A DNA stretch of 64,000 bases from Streptomyces acidicola (lineage in GTDB: Bacteria; Actinomycetota; Actinomycetes; Streptomycetales; Streptomycetaceae). Below are positions 23,501-34,247 of this stretch, piece by piece; the stretch's first letter is position 1, and each line of letters begins with the position of its first letter. A program made the translations under genes and the position numbers. Location of the stretch: NCBI RefSeq assembly GCF_009377235.1, contig NZ_VMNX01000008.1, forward strand, positions 29,266 to 93,265, read 5' to 3'. The notes below the pieces were generated by a model. It saw only the letters and a program-made list of their open reading frames with translations. It was not told the DNA's origin and ran no database searches.

Positions 23501-25078
23501 TCAGGACTCCTGCTTCGCCGTGTGCGCGGCGGTTTCGCCAAGGCTCAACTCACGGATGATGCGGGTCAGGTCGGCCGGGGAGGCCGCGAGGCGGACCGGC
23601 TTGCCCGCGTCGTCGAGTTCGGCGATGTGCCAGCTTCTGGGGACGGTGTCGCCGTCGCTGCCCCGAACGCGCCGCACGCCGCCCACGGTGAGCCGGTCCA
23701 TCGGGATCGGCTTCGCCGCGAACCTGCCCGGGCCGGGGTGGGGTGTCACCGCGGGCGGGCCGCCTCCGAGGACGATGTGCGTGCCGAAGCGGTACGGGTT
23801 GTAGTCGGTGTGCTCCAGGAAGCGGGCAGCCAGGAACACCTCTCCTCGCTGCTCTTCCTGTCCTTCCAACTCGGCGGACCCTTCGACCGTGGCGGCCGCT
23901 TCGGGCGTACGAATGCGGGTGGCGCGCCAGGCCCAGGTGAGCAGGCCCAGCGTGGCCAGGGAACCCGCGGCCGCCCACGCGATCGCCACGCGAGAGGTGA
24001 GCAGGGTCGTTGGGTTGAGGTAACTGAGCGGCAGCAGCCACAGGGCCGTGCCGACGAGCGCCGCCGTGAACGGAAGCACCGAGGGGAGGACCTCGTCGTC
24101 GGGCAGCCGCCGCCCGCGCAGGCGCAGCAGCACGCGGGCGCCGGGGTGCCCCGCGGCGAGAGCGAGGGCGGCCGCGACGGCGGCCGCGTCCCCGGCGACA
24201 GGGACGTGCTGACGCCACACATGGCGTTCCCCGGCGACCTCCATCACCTCGCGGCGCCAGATGGTCAGTTCGACCCTGTCACCGGGCCGGAACTCCTCGG
24301 CGTCCTCGCGCGAGACCGCGAGTCGTTCCAGTGGCCGGCGGTCGGCGAAGTACAGCCAACTGGGCTTCTTCGCGGGCCAGTTGGCATCGGTCCGTGCGAT
24401 CACGGCCGACAGGGTGGTCAGGCACCCTCCCTCCTCACGTTCCGCGACGGGTGTCCCGGATGTGCACGGGGCGGCCGACTTCCACGCCAGCTCATCCGAC
24501 CCGATGCTCGGCACCCACCACGCGGCCAGGCCCGCGCACGCGAGCAGCAGCGCGCACAGTGCCAGCGAACCGGCCCAGCCACTCCCGGCGGTGCGGTACG
24601 AGACGACGGGGAGGTGGCTCGACTCCGGGTCCCCGTAACGACGGTGCAGCGCACGGAGCGCGCCCACCTCCGCGTCGAAGTCCGGGTCGTCCGGGGACCA
24701 GCTGTGCGGCAGGGGCAGGAGCCGCTTGCGTCCGTCGCCCAGCACCAGGATGACGCGACGGGTCTCCTGGACCCGGGGGGTGTTCGCGTACTTCAGGCGT
24801 ACACGTAGGTCGGCGACGTCGCGCCACGGCACGCTCCGGCGGCGCAGCAGTGTCCGGGAGTGCAGGCCGTACGCGTCGGCGCTCACCCGGACGGTGACCG
24901 CGCGAAGCGATGCGATGCCCACCAGCGACAGCAGCAGCCCGAGACCCAGCCAGGCGTCCGGGCCCTCGTACGCCATGCGCACCACGAGCAGGCTCACCCC
25001 GGCCGCCGCAAGCCCGACGAAGAACCACAGGGCCCGCGTCTGGAGGGGACGACAGGTCACTTCCCGGACATCGGTCAT
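23501..25078 (-). CDS. Membrane protein with a PH-like domain
   Basis: The 525-aa protein (MTDVREVTCRPLQTRALWF...) starts with two hydrophobic helices followed by LHSRTLLRRRSVPWRDVADLRVR, typical of bacterial PH-like domains next to membrane anchors. Three or four more helices follow (SLALCALLLACAGLAAWWV, VLPFTAALVGTALWLLPLSYL, AIAWAAAGSLATLGLLTWAW) and a soluble C-terminal region resembling a second PH-like module. Start choice is uncertain: ATG 25078 and 25090 are both plausible and the frame is open to 25165. Function is unknown. It is divergent from the PD40-amidohydrolase at 25308 and convergent with the LVIVD gene. Confidence 0.7.
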   Translation of the reverse strand: MTDVREVTCRPLQTRALWFFVGLAAAGVSLLVVRMAYEGPDAWLGLGLLLSLVGIASLRAVTVRVSADAYGLHSRTLLRRRSVPWRDVADLRVRLKYANTPRVQETRRVILVLGDGRKRLLPLPHSWSPDDPDFDAEVGALRALHRRYGDPESSHLPVVSYRTAGSGWAGSLALCALLLACAGLAAWWVPSIGSDELAWKSAAPCTSGTPVAEREEGGCLTTLSAVIARTDANWPAKKPSWLYFADRRPLERLAVSREDAEEFRPGDRVELTIWRREVMEVAGERHVWRQHVPVAGDAAAVAAALALAAGHPGARVLLRLRGRRLPDDEVLPSVLPFTAALVGTALWLLPLSYLNPTTLLTSRVAIAWAAAGSLATLGLLTWAWRATRIRTPEAAATVEGSAELEGQEEQRGEVFLAARFLEHTDYNPYRFGTHIVLGGGPPAVTPHPGPGRFAAKPIPMDRLTVGGVRRVRGSDGDTVPRSWHIAELDDAGKPVRLAASPADLTRIIRELSLGETAAHTAKQES

Positions 25079-25307
25079 ACCCGGAAGCATCCCACCGTGC
25101 GCGCTGCGCCCACCTGTGCATGATGCGGCAACGTTCCGGCCGACCACGCTGCCGACCGGATGCAACGCGGCAGTTACACGGAGGACGGATGCGATGCGTC
25201 AATTCCACTGTGTAAATGGAAGTTTGCAGGTCGAGAAGAGAGCGGAATGGACTGTTCCAGTGGCTGCCGTCATGTGTAGGGTGCACTCAAATCTGCGGAG
25301 AGGTGGG

Positions 25308-28300
25308 ATGGGATCAGTGGGACTGACACGTCGTGCGCTCATCAAGCGTGGAGCCGGAATCGCTGCGGGCGCAGGGGTATTGAGCGGTCAGGGGACTTCG
25401 GCATGGGCCTCCCCGGCCGTGGACGGCCGGACGGGCGCGCGTGCCGTCGAAGTGACCGTCACGGAGGCGACCAACGCCTCCGCCGCACTCGCCCCGGACG
25501 GCCGGACCGTCGTCCTGGACCTGATGAACCTGCTGTGGACGCTGCCCGCCAAGGGCGGCGACGCCGTGCAGCTCACCGGTGTCGAGGAGGAGGCGAGCGA
25601 GCCGGACTTCTCGCCGGACAGCCGCCGGATCGTCTACCAGGCCTACACCGACAACGCCTTCCACCTCTGGCTGATGAACGCCGACGGCACCGGACGGAAG
25701 CAGCTCACCTCCGGTGACGCCGACCACCGCGAGCCGCGCTTCTCACCCGACGGCACCCGGATCGCCTGCACCGCCGAAAGCGACGGCCGGTACGCGATCC
25801 ACGTCATCGACGTCGACAGTGGCGATGCCACCGCCTGGACCACGGGCACCGGCCAGGAGGCCCAGCCCTGCTGGACGCCGGACGGCACGGCGATCGCGTT
25901 CGCCACCGGGACCGGCGACGCCCCACGGGCCATCGACAAGGTCACCGCCGACGGCACGCGCACCACCCTCGCCAAGGTCACCGAGGGCCGCCTCGCCGGG
26001 CCTTCTTTCTCACCCGACGGCAGCCGCCTCGCCTACGTCCACCTCACCACCGCCGGCACCGCGCTCGTCGTCGACGGCGAGACCGTGTCCGGCGACGGCG
26101 AGGACGTGTTCCCCTTCGCCGCCCGCTGGGCCGGTCCGGACGAGCTCTTCTACACCGCCGACGGAGGCCTTCGCCGCCGTACGCTCCAGGGCACGGTCAA
26201 GGACATCCCGTTCAGCGCCCGCGTCACCGTGCCCAAGGTGGCCGAACGGCCCGCCGCCGCCCGGGACTTCGACGGCGCCGGTGACCGCCAGGTCAAGGGC
26301 ATCGTCGGTCCCGCGCTCTCCCCGGACGGCCGGAGCGTTGCCTTCGGCGCCCTCGGGGACCTGTGGATCATGCGCCGCGGCGGGGCACCCGAGGCGGTCG
26401 TCGCCGACGGTCACCGCAACACCGACCCGGCCTGGTCCCTGGACGGCCGCGGCCTCGTGTACACCAGCGACCGCGACGGCGGCGTCGCCCTATGGCAGTA
26501 CGAGCTCGCCACCCGCGCCAGACGCCGCCTCACCGACACCGGCATCTCCGCGTCCGCGCCCACCGTCAGCCCGGACGGCACCACCGTCGCCTTCGTCTCC
26601 GAGGGCGCCACCCTCTCCGTCCTGCAGCTCGACACCGGAGCCGTACGCAAGGTCGCCGGCCCGCTCAACGCCCCCGGCCGCCCCACCTTCACCGCCGACG
26701 GCAAACGCCTGTCCGCCGCCGTCCTCGTCCCCGTAACTCCCCGCTACCGCGAGGGCCACAACCAGATCCTCACCGTCGAGCTCGCCACAGGCGAGGCCCA
26801 CTACAGCGAGCCCCTTCCAGGCGGCTCCCTCGCCAACCGCATCGACGCGGGGCCCGTGCACTCGCCCGACGGCACCAGAACGGCATACATCGCGAACGGC
26901 ACCCTGCACATCAGCGACCTCGACGCCGAAGGCCGCACCACCGGCACCGCCCGGCAGGTGGGCGACGAGACCGCCGACGCGCCCAGTTGGAGCGGCGACT
27001 CCGCCACCCTGCTCTACCTCTCCGACGGCCGCCTGCGCCTGACCACCCCCACCGGAAGGACCTCAGCGGTCCCGCTCCGGCTCTCCTGGCGCCCGGCGCG
27101 GCCCACCGGCCGTACGGTCGTCCGGGCCGGAGCCCTCTGGGACGGCACCGGCCCCGCCCTGCGGCGCGACGTCGACATCCACCTCGACGGGCACCGGATC
27201 GCCGCCGTCACCCCGCGCGGAGAGCGTCCCGTCCGGCCCGGGGACAAGGTGGTCGACGCCCGCGGCCTGACGGTGCTGCCCGGCTTCGTCGCCGTCCACG
27301 AGCACGGCCCCTGGGAGCGCAACGAACTCATGCGCCTGTGGCTCTCCTTCGGTGTCACCGCCCTGCGCTCACCCGGCACCTCCCACTACGCGGCAGTCGA
27401 GGCCAAGGAGGCCCTCACCTCCGGCCGCCGCACCGGCCCGCGCGTCTTCACCGCCGGCGACCTCGTCGACGGCTCCCGCATCTACTACTCCTCGGGCCGC
27501 CCCGTCACGGACGAGGAGCAGCTGAGCCGCGAGATCAACAAGGCCCGCGCCCTCGGCCACGACATGGTCAAGACGTACGTCCGGCTGCCCTACGCACTCC
27601 AGCGCTCGGCCGTCCGGGAGGCCCACCGGATCGGCCTGCGGAGCGCATCCCACTACCTGTACGGGCCGCTCTGTCTGGGCGCCGACGGCGTCGAGCACGT
27701 CGGCGGCACCAGCCGCTACGGCCGACGCCAGAAGGAGACCCACCTCGGCCACAGCTACCAGGACGTCACCGGCCCGCTGGCCGCGAGCGGCATGGCGTTC
27801 ACGCCCACCTTCGGACTGTCCGGTCTCGGCCTGTCCGCGGTCCGGGCCGCCCTCTACCGGCACGCGGACTGGGCTCTGGACGACCCCCGGCTGACCTCCC
27901 TGCTCACCGCCGCCGAGTACGCGGAGCTGCGCGAGGGCATCACGGCGGCCCTGGAAAAGGAGCCGACCGCCGAACTCGCCTTCGTCGCCCGGCACGGCAA
28001 GACTGTCCGCCGCCTGGTCGAAGAGGGCGCCCATGTCGCCGTCGGCACCGACAGCCCGCTCGTCCCGCCCGGCGTCTACTACCACCTCAACCTGCAGACC
28101 ATGGTCCGTCACGGTGTCAGCCCGTACGAGGCACTGCGCTCCGCCACCGTTCAGGGAGCCCGCACCCTGGGCCTGTCCGACCAACTCGGCACCGTCGAGC
28201 CGGGCAAGCTCGCCGACCTCGTCCTGGTCGAGGGCGACCCGATGACGGACATCAAGGCCGCGGCTTCCGTACGCCAAGTCGTCCTCGGCGGCGTACCGCA

Positions 28301-28451
28301 CACGGTCGCGGACCTCACGGCGACGGCGACGGCGACGAAGCAGAGTGGAACGGTCGTCCACAACGCCACCCTGCCCGACGTCCCCCAGCAACCGGCCCGC
28401 GACAACTTCTGGTGGCACCGGGAGGAGCACATCCCCCACTCCTGCTGCTGA
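25308..28451 (+). CDS. Tat-exported PD40 beta-propeller/amidohydrolase fusion
   Basis: The 1047-aa protein starts with a Tat signal (TRRALIKRGAGIAAGAGVLSG). ATG 25308 follows GGAG by 7 nt. Residues 45-600 are TolB/PD40 repeats, seen as SPDSRRIVYQ, SPDGTRIACT, TPDGTAIAFA, SPDGSRLAYV, SPDGRSVAFG and SPDGTTVAFV. Residues 600-1020 are an amidohydrolase domain starting AGALWDGTGPALRRDVDIHLDGHRIAAV. It has HEHG in place of the usual HxHxH-type start, a histidine in HRIGLRSASHYLYG, GVEHVGG, and VGTDSPLVPPG with the catalytic-type Asp, ending GTVEPGKLADLVLVEGDPM. It is probably an extracellular metal-dependent hydrolase, perhaps an imidazolonepropionase/prolidase relative; substrate unknown. Confidence 0.85.
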   Translation: MGSVGLTRRALIKRGAGIAAGAGVLSGQGTSAWASPAVDGRTGARAVEVTVTEATNASAALAPDGRTVVLDLMNLLWTLPAKGGDAVQLTGVEEEASEPDFSPDSRRIVYQAYTDNAFHLWLMNADGTGRKQLTSGDADHREPRFSPDGTRIACTAESDGRYAIHVIDVDSGDATAWTTGTGQEAQPCWTPDGTAIAFATGTGDAPRAIDKVTADGTRTTLAKVTEGRLAGPSFSPDGSRLAYVHLTTAGTALVVDGETVSGDGEDVFPFAARWAGPDELFYTADGGLRRRTLQGTVKDIPFSARVTVPKVAERPAAARDFDGAGDRQVKGIVGPALSPDGRSVAFGALGDLWIMRRGGAPEAVVADGHRNTDPAWSLDGRGLVYTSDRDGGVALWQYELATRARRRLTDTGISASAPTVSPDGTTVAFVSEGATLSVLQLDTGAVRKVAGPLNAPGRPTFTADGKRLSAAVLVPVTPRYREGHNQILTVELATGEAHYSEPLPGGSLANRIDAGPVHSPDGTRTAYIANGTLHISDLDAEGRTTGTARQVGDETADAPSWSGDSATLLYLSDGRLRLTTPTGRTSAVPLRLSWRPARPTGRTVVRAGALWDGTGPALRRDVDIHLDGHRIAAVTPRGERPVRPGDKVVDARGLTVLPGFVAVHEHGPWERNELMRLWLSFGVTALRSPGTSHYAAVEAKEALTSGRRTGPRVFTAGDLVDGSRIYYSSGRPVTDEEQLSREINKARALGHDMVKTYVRLPYALQRSAVREAHRIGLRSASHYLYGPLCLGADGVEHVGGTSRYGRRQKETHLGHSYQDVTGPLAASGMAFTPTFGLSGLGLSAVRAALYRHADWALDDPRLTSLLTAAEYAELREGITAALEKEPTAELAFVARHGKTVRRLVEEGAHVAVGTDSPLVPPGVYYHLNLQTMVRHGVSPYEALRSATVQGARTLGLSDQLGTVEPGKLADLVLVEGDPMTDIKAAASVRQVVLGGVPHTVADLTATATATKQSGTVVHNATLPDVPQQPARDNFWWHREEHIPHSCC

Positions 28452-28466
28452 TCGCGCGACAACTTG

Positions 28467-28496
28467 TGCGGGTCGAGGGGGACCTCGACCCGCACT
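28467..28496 (+). terminator. Hairpin after the amidohydrolase gene
   Basis: GTGCGGGTCGAGG and CCTCGACCCGCAC form a perfect 13-bp stem with a 4-base loop, 15 bp after the amidohydrolase stop. It probably separates that gene from the GH95-like gene that follows. Confidence 0.7.
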
Positions 28497-28742
28497 TCGG
28501 CGATCCTGCAACCTGCACCGGCGGCTCGGGTGAAAATGGGCGCAGTCGGTGCAGACATCGGTTGGATCTCAACCTTCCGCCGGTCAGACACTTCCGGGCA
28601 TGCCAGTTGACCTGTGAATACGTCCTAGCCACCCGCAGATGAGCCGCCACCTCGATTTCCGATACGTCGGAGGTCTTCCCCTTTCACTCAAGGCGCCTGC
28701 ACCATGCCAAGAGGTTCACAACCAGGAATGGGAGGCACCTAC

Positions 28743-31085
28743 GTGACCGTGATGCCTGGGAACGGGATCTCTCGAAGAGGTGTGATCGGTACGGCGGCCG
28801 CGGTCGCCGCGGTCGGCTGGTCGGCAGGGTCCGGCACCGGCTGGGCGGCGCCCCGCGCGGCCGGCGGGGCGGAGGGACTGCACGAACGGATGGTCAGGGC
28901 CGCCGCTCCGCGTTGGCGGCGGATTCCCGGCGACTGGAAGGACGGCCCCTTCCTGGGCAACGGCCTGCTCGGGGTGCAGGTCTACCGAGGTGCGACGGCC
29001 AACTCCGTGAAAGTCATGGTCAGCCACAGCCAGGTGCAGGACCAGCGCCCACAGTGGCGCGCTCCGTACGGATTCTCCCGGTTGCCCATAGGGCACTTCG
29101 ACCTCACGCTCGCCGGTGAGGTGACCGGCGTCGACTGGACCTTGGACCTCTGGGACGCCGAGCTGCGCGGTACCGTCACGACCACACGGGGCAGCGTCCG
29201 CTTCTCGATGCTGGTGCACAACACCCGTACCGCACTGCTGATCTCCACCCGGCCCAGTGCCGGCGAGGAGGCTGCGGCCTGGTCGTTCACATGGATGTCC
29301 GCGACCTCTCCGCGCACAAAGGACAAACCCGCCGACTACACCGGCAACCCCGACCCCAGCGTCGGCTCCGCCGGAGACACCGGGGCCACCAGGTATGTCG
29401 AGCAGCCGCTGATCGCGGGCGGAGGGTGGACCACCGCCTGGCGCGAACGCCGCGTCGGCAGCGGCAGGCTGCTGGCCGCGCACATCGTCTACCGCTTCCC
29501 CGGGGACCTGTCGCGCACGACGGAGCTGGCCGTCGCCGAAGTGGCCCGTACGCTGTCCGCGGACCCGGACGACCTGGTGCGCGAGCACCGCGACTGGTGG
29601 CACCGCTTCTACCGGCGCAGCCTGTTGTCGGTGCCCGACAAGCGCATTCAGGACTTCTACTGGATCCAGCTCTACAAGGCAGCCTGCGCCACCCGGGCCG
29701 GCGGGCCCTCGATGTCCGAGTGGGGGCCGTGGTACCCGGAGACGGGCGGCAGTTGGACCGCCGTGTGGTGGAACCTCAATGTCCAGATCGCCACTTGGCT
29801 GATCCAGGGGTCCAACCACCTCGAACTCGACTCCGTCACCTCCACCTTCAAGGACTTCGAGGAGTTCCTGCCGCTGTCCGTCCCGCCGGAGTACCAGGAC
29901 GGGCAGACCTACGCCCTGGCCCACCCCTCCGACTGGAAGCTCCGCCCCGGCGCCAAGACCGTCGGCATCCCCGGCACGTCCACCAAGACCGACAACAACG
30001 GCAATCTCATCTGGGCCATGCACAACGTCTGGCTCAGCTACCGCCACACCATGGACGTGTCGATCGTCCGCGACGTCCTCTTCCCGATCCTCGTCAAGGC
30101 GGTGAACTTCTACGACCACTTCCTGCACGAGGGCAGCGACGGAAGGCTTCATCTGCCGCTCACCCGGTCGCCCGAGTGGGCCGACGCCGAGGACTGCACC
30201 TACGACCTCTCCCTGCTCCGCTGGGGCTGCGTCACCCTCCTCGACTGCCTGCGCATTCTCCGTACGGACCATCCGCGCGCCGCACGCTGGCGTGAGATCC
30301 TCCGGCGCCTGGTGGACTACCCGCGGGACCCGACCGGGATCATGATCGGCGCGGGGAAGCCGCTCACCGAGTCCCACCGGCACTTCTCACACATGCTGTG
30401 GCTGTACCCGCTGCACGAGCTGAACTGGGACCGGCCGGCCGACCGGGAGATCATGCGGACCACCTTCGACCACTGGGTCAAGGACCGCGGTCTGTGGGCG
30501 GGTTACAGCTACGCCGTCGCCTCCTCGATGGCATCCGTGATCGAACGGCCCGAGGAGGCCCTGGACTTCTTGACCTTCTTCACCGACGGCAACGTCGTCC
30601 ACCAGACCTGGGGCGCGAGGATGACGCCGAACACCATGTACGTCGAGGACACGAACCTCGGCATCGAGAGCCCCTTGACGGCGGCCCAGTCGGTCCTCGA
30701 CACGGCCGTGCAGAGCCATGGCGGCATCGTGCGGGTCTTCCCCTCCGTGTCACGGCGCTGGCCCGACTTCTCGGTCCAAGCCCTGCGTACCCAGGGCGCG
30801 TTCCTCATCGACGCGGACCGGTCAGGCGGCCGAACCCGATGGGTACGCGTCCACAGCGAGGCCGGCGCACCACTGGTGCTGCAGCACGGCATCGACGGCG
30901 CCATCGACGTACGGGACGAGCACGGGCGGCGCCTGCGCTACCGCGAGACGGCGGCCGGCCGTATCGAGGTTCCCCTCGGCAGGGGAGAAACGGCCGTCGT
31001 TCTCCGCCGTGGCACGGACACGGACCTCGGCCCGCGTGACGTACCGGCCGTCGGAGACTCGAAGCCGTGGGGGCTGCCGGACTGA
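28743..31085 (+). CDS. Tat-exported GH95-like glycoside hydrolase (short paralogue)
   Basis: The 780-aa protein begins with a Tat signal (GISRRGVIGTAAAVAAVGWSAG). GTG 28743 follows GGAGG by 7 nt. It parallels the enzyme at 10072 over its whole length: WRRIPGDWKDGPFLGNGLLGVQV, HNVWLSYRHTMDVSIVRDVLFPIL, TRSPEWADAEDCTYDLSLLRW, SHRHFSHMLWLYPLHEL and IVRVFPSVSRRWPDFSVQALRTQGAFLIDA. It lacks the last domain of about 180 residues and ends at the PWGLPD segment where the paralogue continues. The active-site blocks appear intact. It has no regulator beside it and follows a terminator, so it is probably monocistronic. Substrate is unknown. Confidence 0.8.
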   Translation: MTVMPGNGISRRGVIGTAAAVAAVGWSAGSGTGWAAPRAAGGAEGLHERMVRAAAPRWRRIPGDWKDGPFLGNGLLGVQVYRGATANSVKVMVSHSQVQDQRPQWRAPYGFSRLPIGHFDLTLAGEVTGVDWTLDLWDAELRGTVTTTRGSVRFSMLVHNTRTALLISTRPSAGEEAAAWSFTWMSATSPRTKDKPADYTGNPDPSVGSAGDTGATRYVEQPLIAGGGWTTAWRERRVGSGRLLAAHIVYRFPGDLSRTTELAVAEVARTLSADPDDLVREHRDWWHRFYRRSLLSVPDKRIQDFYWIQLYKAACATRAGGPSMSEWGPWYPETGGSWTAVWWNLNVQIATWLIQGSNHLELDSVTSTFKDFEEFLPLSVPPEYQDGQTYALAHPSDWKLRPGAKTVGIPGTSTKTDNNGNLIWAMHNVWLSYRHTMDVSIVRDVLFPILVKAVNFYDHFLHEGSDGRLHLPLTRSPEWADAEDCTYDLSLLRWGCVTLLDCLRILRTDHPRAARWREILRRLVDYPRDPTGIMIGAGKPLTESHRHFSHMLWLYPLHELNWDRPADREIMRTTFDHWVKDRGLWAGYSYAVASSMASVIERPEEALDFLTFFTDGNVVHQTWGARMTPNTMYVEDTNLGIESPLTAAQSVLDTAVQSHGGIVRVFPSVSRRWPDFSVQALRTQGAFLIDADRSGGRTRWVRVHSEAGAPLVLQHGIDGAIDVRDEHGRRLRYRETAAGRIEVPLGRGETAVVLRRGTDTDLGPRDVPAVGDSKPWGLPD

Positions 31086-31126
31086 GCCGACGCCTCACCG
31101 ATCGATCGCGTTGATCGCGCCCAGCA

Positions 31127-31154
31127 GACGCGGGCTCGGGGGCGAGCCCGCGTC
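31127..31154 (+). terminator. Hairpin after the short GH95-like gene
   Basis: GACGCGGGCTCG and CGAGCCCGCGTC form a perfect 12-bp stem around GGGG, about 40 bp after the stop at 31085 and about 100 bp before the convergent aminotransferase stop. There is no T-run. Confidence 0.65.
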
Positions 31155-31254
31155 GGGCGCTCCCGGCCCGCGGTCTGCGTGGTGGCTGCAGGCCGCCGCA
31201 CTGCCTGCGTTCCGCAGCCCGTGTTCCGCAGCCTGGTCAGCATCAGCGGCATGC

Positions 31255-32622
<1,368 letters not shown>

Positions 32623-32673
32623 TCACAATTCCGGCTCCCCTGTTCGGCAGAACCGCACAACAATGAGGGCGTG

Positions 32674-33579
32674 ATGAACCCCTGGAGGCTACGGCTGCTG
32701 AGCCTGCTGGACACGCTGGGCACCGTCCGTGCGGTCGCACAGGCCGCCAACCTGAGCCCGTCAAGCGTGTCTCAGCAGCTCGCCGTGCTGGAGACCGAGA
32801 CGCGCACACAACTACTGGAACGAACGGGACGCCGGGTGCGGCTGACCCCGGCCGGGCTGATCCTCGCCCGGCGGGCGCGGGCGATCCTCGATCACATGGA
32901 CAGCGTCGAGGCGGAGTTGCGCGGGTTCGGCGAGGAGCCGTCCGGCCTGGTGCGGCTGGGGGCGTTCCAGAGCGCGATCCACACCATGGCCGTGCCGGCG
33001 GTAACACGTCTGGCGCGCGAGTATCCGCACCTGGACGTCGAGTTGCTGGAACTGGAGCCGCACGACAGCATGCCCGCGCTGCGAGGTGGCGACGCGGACG
33101 TCATCATCACGACCACGGACTTCGACGAGCCGCCGTTGGGACCGGATCTCGACCTCGTGCCACTGGCCACGGACGAGATCCTGCTGGTGGTCCCGCCCGG
33201 GCATCCCGCGGCCGGGCGCGGCGCCGTGGACCTCGCGGCCTACGCGGACGAGCCGTGGGCGTTCGACACGCCACAGTCGTACATGGCGAGTCTCGCGCTA
33301 CGCCTGTGCCGTCAATCGAGGTTCGAGCCGCGGGTGGTGTGCCGGTTCAGCAACTACATGATGACCCTCCAGCACGTCGAGGCCGGGCTGTCGATCGCGC
33401 TGCTGCCCGGCTTGGCGGTCGATCGCCGTTATCGCGTCGCCACCGGTCATCTCGCGACTCCCGTGACGCGCACGATCACGGCGGCGATCCGTCGTGGCTC
33501 ACCACCTCGCGCGGCGGTGAGCGTCGTGTTGGACGCACTGCGTCACCAGCCGGATCTGCCGCTGCCGGGTCGTGAGTGA
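32674..33579 (+). CDS. LysR-family regulator divergent from the aminotransferase
   Basis: The 301-aa protein has an N-terminal winged HTH (MNPWRLRLLSLLDTLGTVRAVAQAANLSPSSVSQQLAVLETETRTQLLERTGRRVRLT) and a LysR substrate-binding domain (from about residue 90). ATG 32674 is three bases after a GTG in the same frame; GAGGG lies just upstream. The 90-bp divergent gap with the dialkylglycine-decarboxylase-like gene should hold the LysR binding site, though I see no unambiguous T-N11-A palindrome. The likely target is that aminotransferase; the inducer would be its substrate. The gene is convergent, with a 9-bp gap, to the SMI1/KNR4 gene. Confidence 0.88.
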   Translation: MNPWRLRLLSLLDTLGTVRAVAQAANLSPSSVSQQLAVLETETRTQLLERTGRRVRLTPAGLILARRARAILDHMDSVEAELRGFGEEPSGLVRLGAFQSAIHTMAVPAVTRLAREYPHLDVELLELEPHDSMPALRGGDADVIITTTDFDEPPLGPDLDLVPLATDEILLVVPPGHPAAGRGAVDLAAYADEPWAFDTPQSYMASLALRLCRQSRFEPRVVCRFSNYMMTLQHVEAGLSIALLPGLAVDRRYRVATGHLATPVTRTITAAIRRGSPPRAAVSVVLDALRHQPDLPLPGRE

Positions 33580-33588
33580 GGTTCATTG

Positions 33589-34110
33589 TCAGGGCAGGAA
33601 TTCGTAGAACGGACGGTCAGGCGCGAAGTTGCGAGAACACAATGTCACGTCTCTCCCCCTGAGATAGTCCAGCAACCATTCACTGAATGTCATCTCGTAG
33701 AGAGTCCACGCCGGACTGTCGAACTCCTGGACCACGACACGCCAGGGCGACGAGGGGTCGTCGGGAACGCGAAGGAAAACCGCCTCGCCCGTCGTGGCCG
33801 TCGCCGCCGGCATCAATTCGCCGGGGTTCGCCCCTACCGGACTGGGCAGGTACTCCGCCATGTCCTCCTCGCGCCAGAGCTCGAGATCCAGCCTGATGTC
33901 CTTTCCCAGGCTGTGCAGAAGATGACCGGCGGGGTGCTTCAGAGACAACTGCCCGTTGACCGAGATCGAACCGTAGGCGTCGACGATCTCACGAAAGTCC
34001 GCAGGGAATTCGATGCCGAGTTCCTGCTCCAGTTCGATCCATGGTGCCGGATCCGACCAGTTGAACCGGGGTTCACCCAACAGGGCTTGTATCTCTGAAA
34101 GCGTTGCCAC
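33589..34110 (-). CDS. SMI1/KNR4-family protein
   Basis: The 173-aa protein begins with GTG 34110 and has the SMI1/KNR4 fold signature: WIELEQELGIEFPADFREIVDAYGSISVNGQLSL early, followed by VFLRVPDDPSSPWRVVVQEFDSPAWTLYEMTFSEWLLDYLRG. Many bacterial members are immunity proteins of polymorphic toxins, but no toxin gene is visible here, so immunity is only a possibility. It may be an orphan immunity gene brought in with the zinc-ribbon gene upstream. It lies 137 bp downstream of that gene on the same strand. Confidence 0.75.
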   Translation of the reverse strand: MATLSEIQALLGEPRFNWSDPAPWIELEQELGIEFPADFREIVDAYGSISVNGQLSLKHPAGHLLHSLGKDIRLDLELWREEDMAEYLPSPVGANPGELMPAATATTGEAVFLRVPDDPSSPWRVVVQEFDSPAWTLYEMTFSEWLLDYLRGRDVTLCSRNFAPDRPFYEFLP

Positions 34111-34247
34111 CCAGTAGTGTCCTGAATCGTCAATTCGTTGACAGTGGACGGTGAGAGTCTCTCACGCCGGCGTTGTCTGGTTCGGTCGTGCCGCATGCGG
34201 CGTCACTTCCTGCGTAGTCTACGTCATTCCGTCGTTCCGAGGAAGCT

